A DNA stretch of 64,000 nucleotides, from positions 1 to 64,000 of IMG/VR virus record IMGVR_UViG_3300025113_000003; one strand, written 5' to 3'. The notes under the pieces were generated by a model, which did no database searches, was not told where the DNA came from, and saw only the letters and a list, made by a program, of their open reading frames with translations. Source of the DNA: a virus. Position 1 is the first letter of the stretch. Each line of letters opens with the position of its first letter. The position numbers and the translations under genes were made by a program. Below, one piece after another: positions 46,290-53,067 of the stretch.

Positions 46290-47546
46290 CTATGTTGACA
46301 CACTCTTCAGGTTAAGCCAATCACGGGCTATTTTCAATGATTGAGCAATAACAATCCACATATCGAGATATTGATAGGTGCCGCAGCGGCCGATGAAGGT
46401 GACATGGTGCAGCGCCTCGGCCTTCTCCTTGTAGCGCTGGTAGAGCGCGCGGTGCGGGCAGTCAGGTAGGGACGTCTTGACTGGGTAGTACCGCTCCAGG
46501 TCGTTGTCCTTGTAGTCGCACGGCTCCTCGACCGTTAGCGTCGTCCAGTAGGGGTTGTCGCCGTGCACCGGCAGGTTCTTCCACTCGGTGACGCGCGTGT
46601 GCGGCCCGTCATGCGTGAAGTTAACGACTGGGGCTCCCTGAAAGGTAGGGACCGGCAGTGAGAAGGTGTGCATCTTGATGGACCGCCAGGGTAGCTCGCC
46701 AAGCTCGCAGTTGAAGTAGGTGTCGATCGGCTCAGAGGTGAAGACGTGATCAAACACCCGGTCCTTGATGCCGCACCGCGCGCACAGCCAGGCCTCGATG
46801 TCGGCTCCTGGCTGAACCAGCAGCTGACGAGAGAGCTCCAACCGTACAGTGATGTTCGGGTGATCCAGAATTCGACTGACCATCGCCGTGTAGCCGTCCT
46901 TAGGCAGGTACTGGTGCTTGTCCTTCGGAAAGTAGTGCCAGCTGCCGCTCTCAACGTTCGTCGGGATACGCGCAGCTACCGAGGCAGGTAGCTCCTCGAG
47001 CTCAAGGCCCCACATCTTCTTGGTATAGGGCGCGAAGAGGAGGTCACAGAGCTCCTTGCCAACGGAGTTCTCGACGTGTTGACGGGAGTTGGTGACCGGG
47101 TCGTGGTGAGTGACCAGAGTTTCAAGGAAGGCGGAATGGGCGCCCCGCCGAGCGCCAAAGCCACCGATGTCGTTGTGCCGCTCAGCGTACCACTGGGGGT
47201 GATCTTCTAACCACTCCTCGAACTGAATGTCCAGCACCTCCTCTACGGTGTCGTGGTTGATAGGCAGCGGAACGGTGATGCCATCCTTGAGCAGCGCCAG
47301 CACCCAGTGGTGATACGGTTCCCACTCGGTGAATCGAGACGCCCACTCTTGGACATCGTCGTTGGAGGTGTGCCAGAGGTGCGGTCCGTAGCGGTGTACC
47401 CGGATACCGTGCTCATTGACGTAGTCAAAGGCGTTACCAGCCACGTGGTCCCGCCTGTCGATGACCAGCACCGTGTGACCCGCCTCAGCAAGCTCGCGTG
47501 CCACAGTTGCACCGGCGAAGCCGGCACCTACCACAAGTACCTTCAT
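46290..47546 (-). CDS. glf: UDP-galactopyranose mutase
   Basis: This 418-aa flavoprotein has the FAD motif VVGAGFAGATVAREL (5-19) and IDRRDHVAGNAFDY (29-42). It also has Glf-type segments RYGPHLWHTS, YTKKMWG, RIPT and GRCGTYQYLDM near the C-terminus. It converts UDP-galactopyranose to UDP-galactofuranose; relatives can act on UDP-arabinopyranose. GGAG lies 8 nt before the ATG at 47546. Together with the GalE-like epimerase and the glycosyltransferase-like gene (47.9-50.2 kb) it forms a sugar-nucleotide pathway. The HNH element is inserted just downstream. Confidence 0.92.
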   Translation of the reverse strand: MKVLVVGAGFAGATVARELAEAGHTVLVIDRRDHVAGNAFDYVNEHGIRVHRYGPHLWHTSNDDVQEWASRFTEWEPYHHWVLALLKDGITVPLPINHDTVEEVLDIQFEEWLEDHPQWYAERHNDIGGFGARRGAHSAFLETLVTHHDPVTNSRQHVENSVGKELCDLLFAPYTKKMWGLELEELPASVAARIPTNVESGSWHYFPKDKHQYLPKDGYTAMVSRILDHPNITVRLELSRQLLVQPGADIEAWLCARCGIKDRVFDHVFTSEPIDTYFNCELGELPWRSIKMHTFSLPVPTFQGAPVVNFTHDGPHTRVTEWKNLPVHGDNPYWTTLTVEEPCDYKDNDLERYYPVKTSLPDCPHRALYQRYKEKAEALHHVTFIGRCGTYQYLDMWIVIAQSLKIARDWLNLKSVST

Positions 47547-47854
47547 TCTTCTTCTCCGCAGAGCTTCACTATGGTCATTGTATCTGCTACGTACCACAGA
47601 CCGCCCTGACTTGCAGGTCGAGCGTGCCTGGTGTAGCCGTCAAACCTGACTCGAGCCCAGACCCGCCCCTTCTTACTGAGATGCGGTGCTAGCTTTCGGG
47701 CGCAGATGTGCCAGCCAGGTCGAAAGGCGTAGCCCTTCGTGGGGTGGCTCTCCGCCTGGTAGGTCTCACCGACCTCTAGCCGCTGGGATCGGTTGATGAA
47801 GAGAGGCCCCAGCGACCCGTCCCGGCGACGCCGGAGCAGCTTGTAGCCGAACAC
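47543..47854 (-). CDS. Hypothetical protein, 103 aa
   Basis: A basic beta-rich protein (GYKLLRRRRDGSLGPLFINR, GYAFRPGWHICARKLAPHLS) with an acidic end. It starts at GTG directly after the preceding stop codon. I recall similar RPGWH-containing proteins in other phages but know no function. It lies inside the sugar-gene cluster between glf and the glycosyltransferase-like gene. Confidence 0.64.
   Translation of the reverse strand: MFGYKLLRRRRDGSLGPLFINRSQRLEVGETYQAESHPTKGYAFRPGWHICARKLAPHLSKKGRVWARVRFDGYTRHARPASQGGLWYVADTMTIVKLCGEEE
47577..47582 (-). promoter_or_regulatory. Early-type -10 box upstream of glf
   Basis: Minus-strand GCAGATACAATGACC, an internal TACAAT box within gene 47543, about 30 nt before the glf start; glf may be separately transcribed. 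Confidence 0.4.
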
Positions 47855-48091
47855 TCAGATATCCTCGACCGCGTGCTCGATCTCCGCCTCGGTCAGCGGC
47901 ACCCCCAGCGCCGCCTGCAGCGCCGTGCAGACCATTCGGGCGGTGGCCAGCTCCCCGTGCTCGAGCAGGTAGTCATCGACGACGTTGAGGTCGAAGTTGA
48001 TGTAGGCCTTGCCGGTGTCGTGCTCGAAGAAGCCGAGCGTACGGACGCCGTCCTCGTCGTTGTAGACCTCTTTGTAGAACCGGTAGCTCAT
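47855..48091 (-). CDS. Small acidic hypothetical protein, 78 aa
   Basis: An alpha/beta small protein (SYRFYKEVYNDEDGVRTLGF, then LATARMVCTALQAALGVPLT). GGAGG lies 7 nt before the ATG, which overlaps the glycosyltransferase stop. Function unknown; its position suggests a role tied to the sugar genes or simple operon packing. Confidence 0.64.
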   Translation of the reverse strand: MSYRFYKEVYNDEDGVRTLGFFEHDTGKAYINFDLNVVDDYLLEHGELATARMVCTALQAALGVPLTEAEIEHAVEDI

Positions 48092-49338
48092 TTTGATGCC
48101 TCCAGGACGAGTTGAAGCTCAGCGCGCTGTACAGATCTATCTAGTGGGTGGAGCTCGTATAGGCAGAATCGCTGCGTTGCAGCGATCTCCTTCAGCTCCG
48201 GGTCAGTCGCCACTGTCAGGTCGGTAGCCTTCAGGCCAAAGAACGGGTAGTCGACTCCATAGTAGACCCGCAGCTCCTTGTCGTCACCAATGAGGATTGA
48301 CCCCGCGTCGGCGCACTGCAGCGGTCGGGCCCGCCACCAGCCTGAACCGGCATGCTCGTAGCCCGGCATCAGGCAACCCCAGTCACGGGTAATGGTGATC
48401 ACCATGTCGTCCTCAGTCAGGCGCTTCTGGCTCTCGGCCTTTGAGCCGTAGAGGTCCACTGGCCAGGTGCCGATGAAGCCCTGCTCATCGTCCTTCGGGT
48501 TGCTCGTGTAGCCCTGCTTCTTCAACCACTTTTGGGTCTTCGACTGGACAAGGCTGGCGAAGTTGAAGCGGCGCTCCTTTTCAGGACGCGGGGACTGGGT
48601 GACGCTGAGAAGACTTGCCTTGAACGTCGGGTCCTCGGCGCCTTCATGACCTTCGTCGTTCCACATGCGGTTGCGGTGATACGGGTTCGGATTGTAGACA
48701 AAGAGGCGGCTGCGTGGGTAGCTGATCTTGTCGAACAGCAGGTGCGGGCCGTAGGCCTCGTTGTCGCCGAGGTGCTCAGTACGGAAGGCGCTGATGAGCA
48801 TGCGGTTCTTCATCGTCGTGATCGTCTTGATGGCGGCCATGTAGGCGTTGATATGCGGTACCTGCTCCTCGTACGTCGTCTTGTTCACGTCCAGAATGAA
48901 CTGCGCTAGCAGCTCCTTCGCGTCTGCGCACTTGGCCACACCTTTGAAGAGGTCAGGTACCTGCCAGTCGTCGAAGGCCAGGATGCAGTTGGGTCGATCA
49001 GCGATGGCCCACAGCCCGTTGAAGACGGTCGTGGCCACCAGCTGCCGCGGTCCGGCGATGAAGACGATCACCTCGTCGTAGCCGCTGAGGTCCTCGCCAA
49101 TGGTCACCTTGCGCTGCTCAACCTCGTAGCCCATGTCGGTCAGGCAGTTGAAGAGCGAGTAGTGCGACGGCACCACCTTCAGCTGCTGGCGCAGGTAGAA
49201 CTTGCGGGTGCACTGGTTGGCGTTGAAGCCGGTGATGAGGATCTTTGGCTTGGTCATGATCAGCTCCTGGGCTCGTTCTTCAATTGCGGTGCGTCGCCCT
49301 TCAGGCAGCGCGTCAAGGACGTCGGTCAGCGTTCTCAT
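48088..49338 (-). CDS. Putative GT-B glycosyltransferase with an extra N-terminal segment
   Basis: This 416-aa protein has an N-domain beginning KPKILITGFNANQCTRKFYL and a C-domain block GSGWWRARPLQCADAGSILI (340-359) followed by GDDKELRVYYG. That resembles the donor-binding helix region of GT-B enzymes such as T4 beta-glucosyltransferase. The surrounding GalE and Glf genes suggest a galactofuranose or arabinofuranose donor; the acceptor may be modified DNA or cell-surface sugar. Two starts are possible: ATG 49338 (overlapping the GalE stop) or ATG 49257 behind AGGAG. The first 27 residues (LTDVLDALPEGRRTAIEERA) look like the N-terminus of an HTH antitoxin. Confidence 0.66.
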   Translation of the reverse strand: MRTLTDVLDALPEGRRTAIEERAQELIMTKPKILITGFNANQCTRKFYLRQQLKVVPSHYSLFNCLTDMGYEVEQRKVTIGEDLSGYDEVIVFIAGPRQLVATTVFNGLWAIADRPNCILAFDDWQVPDLFKGVAKCADAKELLAQFILDVNKTTYEEQVPHINAYMAAIKTITTMKNRMLISAFRTEHLGDNEAYGPHLLFDKISYPRSRLFVYNPNPYHRNRMWNDEGHEGAEDPTFKASLLSVTQSPRPEKERRFNFASLVQSKTQKWLKKQGYTSNPKDDEQGFIGTWPVDLYGSKAESQKRLTEDDMVITITRDWGCLMPGYEHAGSGWWRARPLQCADAGSILIGDDKELRVYYGVDYPFFGLKATDLTVATDPELKEIAATQRFCLYELHPLDRSVQRAELQLVLEASK

Positions 49339-50222
49339 ACGTTACGGAAAGCTGAGAGGCACATGTCAGAGAGGGTACGGGTGATGGCGGCGTGGGGGTA
49401 CAGGGACCTCGCATGGCAGATCATGATGTCGTCATCACCAGCGCGCCGGTCAGTGATGACGACCGGGAAGCTGGTGTTGGTCACGTGCTTCATCTCGTGG
49501 ATGACCTCCAGCACGCTGTAGCCCATGCCGGTGCCTAGGCATTCAAATGGCGTGTTGACTGGCCCGACCTCAACGGCGTTGGCGATGGAGGCGGCGATGT
49601 CCTGCACGTGGACGTAGTCACGAACGGCGGTACCGTCCTTGGTCGCGTAGTCGGTACCGAAGACCTTGACATCTCCGCGCTTACCACGCGCCGCCTCAGC
49701 GCAGATGCGAATGAGGTGCGTCGGCTGCCCTGTTGGTCGAATGCCAGGCGCCAGCCCTGACACGTTGTAGAAGCGGAAGATGGTGTGCCCGTCAAACCAG
49801 CGGGGCGTTGCCGCCGCCACGTCGGTGATGTAGCTCTCGCAGGCCACCTTGGTGCGCGCGTAGGGTGACGTGGGGTTGAAGGCGGTACCAGTCGAGGCGA
49901 AGATGAGGTGCGGTGTCCGCAGCTGCTCCAGCTCCATGAGCGAGGTCAGGTTGTTGTGCCAGTAGGTGTGTGGTTCCCGCGTGCTCAGCTCCACTGAGAT
50001 AAACGCCGCGAGGTGCACGATGGCGTCGTACTCGCTGCACAGCTCACCAAGCCCGCTCTGCACCGCGCGGTTAAGCAGCCGTCCCACGCGCTGGTGCACG
50101 AAGTCAAAGTTGACGTGGTCGCTTGAACCGTCGACCACGTCGACGCTGTGCCCACGGTTGACCAGCTCATCCACCACGTGCGCGCCGATGTAGCCCAGTC
50201 CACCTGTAACCAGTACCTTCAT
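49335..50222 (-). CDS. galE: UDP-glucose 4-epimerase-like SDR enzyme
   Basis: This 295-aa extended short-chain dehydrogenase has the NAD motif VTGGLGYIGAHVVDEL (5-20), catalytic Tyr121 and Lys125 in SPYARTKVACESY, an ASTGT strand before it, and VRDYVHVQDIA late in the protein, as in GalE. It is about 35-40 residues shorter than E. coli GalE, which may alter substrate range. It should supply UDP-galactose (or UDP-arabinose from UDP-xylose). AAGGAG lies 5 nt before the ATG. Confidence 0.88.
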   Translation of the reverse strand: MKVLVTGGLGYIGAHVVDELVNRGHSVDVVDGSSDHVNFDFVHQRVGRLLNRAVQSGLGELCSEYDAIVHLAAFISVELSTREPHTYWHNNLTSLMELEQLRTPHLIFASTGTAFNPTSPYARTKVACESYITDVAAATPRWFDGHTIFRFYNVSGLAPGIRPTGQPTHLIRICAEAARGKRGDVKVFGTDYATKDGTAVRDYVHVQDIAASIANAVEVGPVNTPFECLGTGMGYSVLEVIHEMKHVTNTSFPVVITDRRAGDDDIMICHARSLYPHAAITRTLSDMCLSAFRNV

Positions 50223-50269
50223 GTCATCTCCTTAGAGCCCAAACCCGGGCCCGCGCACCTACTTATCGC

Positions 50270-50275
50270 ATTCTA
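50270..50275 (-). promoter_or_regulatory. Early-type -10 box for the galE/glf cluster
   Basis: Minus-strand CGCTTAGAATGCG, about 47 nt before the galE start. The gap 50223-50305 also holds CCCGGGCCCG near its downstream end. Confidence 0.5.
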
Positions 50276-50305
50276 AGCGAAAACCAATCTGACTGAGGCA
50301 CCATT

Positions 50306-50821
50306 TTATAGGTCGAGCGCCAGCTGCAGTACTCCCATTAGCTGGTATGGTTCCTTCGCGTGAAAGCGCTTGTGTGCCTGTGGGTGGTAGACAGTGGAAA
50401 CAGGAGCGTACTCGCTGAAGTTCCTGCTGAACCACTTGTTCGCATTACCACCGAGACAGACCACCAGCACTCCAGGATTGGCGTTCAGCTGAAGCTCCAC
50501 CAGCTTGGGATCCAGCGCAGTGCCATCCGCCAGCTTTGTGTTGAACCACAGCAGCACCGTCTCAGGTATGTGGTGCTCCACCAGCAGCTTGTTCAGCCAC
50601 AGGCTGCTGTTCTTCGTGCTGTAGAACGGCGTGTGGTGATAGCCAGGGGTGTTGGGCCGACCTGGCCCAGGCGTGTCCCCTAGCAGGATGACCTCAGTTG
50701 ACCGCTTTACGCCCTTCATCGCCTCGATGTAGCGCTTACGCCGGTGCTGCAGGCGCTTCGAGATGCCGGTCTGGATCTCACGGTCAAGCTTGTCAAAGGC
50801 AGCACCAAACAGCGAGGCCAT
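50306..50821 (-). CDS. Uracil-DNA glycosylase-superfamily protein
   Basis: This 171-aa protein has the order of motifs of UDG-like folds: ILLGDTPGPGRPNTPG (45-60), TPFYSTKNSSLWLNKLL, VLLWFNTKL with Asn94, VLVVCLGGNANKWF (118-131) and VYHPQAHKRF (144-153). It may remove a damaged or modified base, or recognise one in the phage's own DNA. The catalytic residue of classical UDG motif 1 is replaced (GDTPG in place of GQDPYH or GExPG), so specificity is unclear. Its ATG overlaps the previous stop. Confidence 0.7.
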   Translation of the reverse strand: MASLFGAAFDKLDREIQTGISKRLQHRRKRYIEAMKGVKRSTEVILLGDTPGPGRPNTPGYHHTPFYSTKNSSLWLNKLLVEHHIPETVLLWFNTKLADGTALDPKLVELQLNANPGVLVVCLGGNANKWFSRNFSEYAPVSTVYHPQAHKRFHAKEPYQLMGVLQLALDL

Positions 50822-51039
50822 CAGAGCCGCCCCACCTCATCGGCGACCGATTGGTCAGCCTGGATGAAGGCGATCTTTTCACGCATCTCGTCATCGCTGT
50901 AGATGTACATGAACTTGTCCTGCTTCAGCTGCCGCTTGGGGTCAGCGTGATCGTAGATGAAGGTGATGTAGCCCTGCTCCTTCGCCGCATGCATCCGCAG
51001 CGCCGTGTCATCATGAGTGGAGATGATGACTACCTTCAC
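50821..51039 (-). CDS. Small hypothetical protein, 72 aa
   Basis: A GTG start overlapping the kinase stop. The protein looks like a truncated alpha/beta fold (VVIISTHDDTALRMHAAKEQGYI then a helical, charged end). No family is recognised. It lies between the P-loop kinase and the UDG-like gene and is coupled to both. Confidence 0.62.
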   Translation of the reverse strand: MKVVIISTHDDTALRMHAAKEQGYITFIYDHADPKRQLKQDKFMYIYSDDEMREKIAFIQADQSVADEVGRL

Positions 51040-51611
51040 TCGAGCGCTTCAGCGAGGACCCAGTCCCTGGGCTTGAAGCCACCAAGCGCGGGGTCCGTGA
51101 CGCAGATGATCCGTTTGTCGCGGATGATGGAGCGCCTGAATGCAGCTAGAAAGCGGTTCTGCTCCTCTTCGCGCTGCTGCAGCTCGCCTAGACTCTGCCC
51201 GTCGTCGACGAAGTGGCTAGAGACATGGAAGTCCTCAGTCAGCAGGATGAGCCGTATGTCGGCTGCGTCAAGGTGGTGCCGTTCTTCGAAGTCAAAGACG
51301 TACTCACCGCTGTACGCACGGTACATGGGCGCGTACACCATCTCACCTAGGTGCCAGCGATCAAAGATGAGACGGGCACCCGAGCGCGCCATGATCATCG
51401 AGTTGCGGAAGCCCTCCTGCTGGTAGTGGTAGGCAGCTAGACTACCAGGCGGCACCCCTTCGATCGGCGAGGTACCAGCGTAGGCATCTAGCTTCTTCGG
51501 CTTGGAGAAGTGGATGACCTGGTAGTAGCCAAGGCGATTGATGATGCCCTCGATGAGGGTGCTCTTACCGAGGCGGTCGATTCCCTCGATGGCGTAGACG
51601 GCGTGGGCCAT
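51036..51611 (-). CDS. P-loop kinase of thymidylate-kinase type
   Basis: This 191-aa protein has Walker A EGIDRLGKST (9-18), IFDRWHLGEMVYAP (82-95, the DRxHxGE-type motif of TMP-kinase-like phage enzymes) and an Arg-rich lid (QQREEEQNRFLAAFRRS). It probably phosphorylates a deoxynucleoside monophosphate. Related P-loop kinases act on hydroxymethylated bases in hypermodified phage DNA, so either role is possible. It is flanked by the UDG-like gene and an AAA+ gene. Confidence 0.78.
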   Translation of the reverse strand: MAHAVYAIEGIDRLGKSTLIEGIINRLGYYQVIHFSKPKKLDAYAGTSPIEGVPPGSLAAYHYQQEGFRNSMIMARSGARLIFDRWHLGEMVYAPMYRAYSGEYVFDFEERHHLDAADIRLILLTEDFHVSSHFVDDGQSLGELQQREEEQNRFLAAFRRSIIRDKRIICVTDPALGGFKPRDWVLAEALE

Positions 51612-51613
51612 GC

Positions 51614-51922
51614 TTAGACCTCGATCGTGATGTAGTGATCGCCAGGGGTGCTCTTGAAGACAATCATGCCACGATCATCCTCAACAGTTACGTGCGGATC
51701 AACGGTGTCGTAGGCATCACCTAAGAAGTCAGAGCCGTACACATCTTCGATCTGCGTAATGATCTCGAAGGCGGCGTTGGCGTATGTGCCCTTCCCGAGG
51801 CGGCAGGAAGATACCAGGGCGGCGATCAGCTCAAGCTGCTCATCGGTAAGATTGAGCTGGCTTCCACCAGTACCGATGATCACTGTGTCGCTGTCCTCAT
51901 CAGGGCGTGATTGGATCTTCAT
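51614..51922 (-). CDS. Hypothetical protein, 102 aa
   Basis: An acidic alpha/beta protein (LNLTDEQLELIAALVSSCRL; acidic DAYDTVDPHVTVEDDR). The ATG overlaps the AAA+ stop codon (ATGA). No family is recognised. Confidence 0.64.
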   Translation of the reverse strand: MKIQSRPDEDSDTVIIGTGGSQLNLTDEQLELIAALVSSCRLGKGTYANAAFEIITQIEDVYGSDFLGDAYDTVDPHVTVEDDRGMIVFKSTPGDHYITIEV

Positions 51923-53043
51923 ACGAATCCTACTCCTCGTCGGTTCTTGTTACTAGAAGGCTGAGAGTTGAAGAGCTCAGCCAAAGTAAACTCACTGCCA
52001 TCTGGCAGCTCACGGTCAGATCCCAGCTCCGCGTAGACGGCCTGCGCCTCCACTCGGGTCAGGGGGCGGAACTGCTGCACATCGAAGCAGCGACCCTCGC
52101 GCAGCAGCGCGGGATCGATATCGTGGATGTTGGGTAGGTTGGTGGAGAAGACCAGCTTCTTGTCGGCCGCTGAGATGAGGCCGTCCGACAGGTTCAGGAA
52201 CCGGTGCATCATCGTGTTGCCGTCCTGACGGCTGTCGAGGAAGCTGTCGGCGTCCTCCATGATGAGGAAGCGGCACTCGTCCTCGATGAAGCCAGCGAAG
52301 AAGTCGTCGGCACCCAGGACCTTCTCGTCGTAGGCCACCTTCGCGTTGCCGCCGGCCTGGTGGATCAGGTTCTTGATGAAGGTCGTCTTGCCAGTCCCGG
52401 GTGGGCCGATGAGGATGAGGACGTTGGCCTCGCTGTTCAGGTAGTCGTCGATGTACTGGCTCATCGAGCGATCGAGCCAGGGGTAGGCCGCCTGAACCGC
52501 CGCGCGGTAGTTCAGCGGCACCGAGATGGTATCGCCGCGGGTGTTGTAGACCCATTCGATCAGGTTCTCGGCGCGCTTGAAGTTGGCGTCGAAGTAGGTC
52601 TCCCACTTCTTGACCCAGGCGACGTCACCGGTAAAGGTCACCAGCACCTTGCCGCGAGAGGCCTCAACCACCAGGTTGCCCTCTCGACAGGGGACGAGAA
52701 CCTTCAGGTGCCCGAAGAAGGTATACGACGGAAAGCGCATGCGCTCGATCCAGTCAGCCAGCTTGAACTCAGCTGGCGTGATCCAGGTGTTGTGCTTCTC
52801 CAGGGTCTGCCGCCCGGCCAGGTGGCGGGTACGAAGCAGGTCGGCGTTGATCCAGTCCTCAGACCCGTACACCCCAAGGATTACTTCATTCTTAGGCGTG
52901 ATTTCCGGTTTGAAGAGCGGGTAGTCATCCATTGGGTGTTCCCATTTTCTCTGGTTATGGCGGCGCGTGCGACGAGTGCGGCGCGAGCTCCTTACGAGGC
53001 GCCTGGTGTCAAAGTCAATCAGTGGCTTGGCTCCAAACGGCAT
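51919..53043 (-). CDS. BCS1-like AAA+ ATPase
   Basis: This 374-aa protein has Walker A IGPPGTGKTT (212-221), Walker B FLIMEDAD (259-266), sensor Asn302 in FSTNLPNI and DIDPALLREGRCFDV (309-322), the second region of homology found in BCS1-type AAA proteins. The N-terminal 200 residues include a BCS1-like beta domain. The first 37 residues are Arg-rich; an alternative ATG at 52932 would remove them. TAGAAT ends 7 nt before the first ATG. The role is probably protein or DNA-complex remodelling. Confidence 0.82.
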   Translation of the reverse strand: MPFGAKPLIDFDTRRLVRSSRRTRRTRRHNQRKWEHPMDDYPLFKPEITPKNEVILGVYGSEDWINADLLRTRHLAGRQTLEKHNTWITPAEFKLADWIERMRFPSYTFFGHLKVLVPCREGNLVVEASRGKVLVTFTGDVAWVKKWETYFDANFKRAENLIEWVYNTRGDTISVPLNYRAAVQAAYPWLDRSMSQYIDDYLNSEANVLILIGPPGTGKTTFIKNLIHQAGGNAKVAYDEKVLGADDFFAGFIEDECRFLIMEDADSFLDSRQDGNTMMHRFLNLSDGLISAADKKLVFSTNLPNIHDIDPALLREGRCFDVQQFRPLTRVEAQAVYAELGSDRELPDGSEFTLAELFNSQPSSNKNRRGVGFV

Positions 53044-53050
53044 ATGTCCT

Positions 53051-53056
53051 ATTCTA
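53051..53056 (-). promoter_or_regulatory. -10 box close to the AAA+ start
   Basis: Minus-strand AAATTAGAATAGGACAT-ATG. The box lies 7 nt from the ATG, and AGGA between them could serve as a weak ribosome site. Confidence 0.45.
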
Positions 53057-53067
53057 ATTTATTGGGC

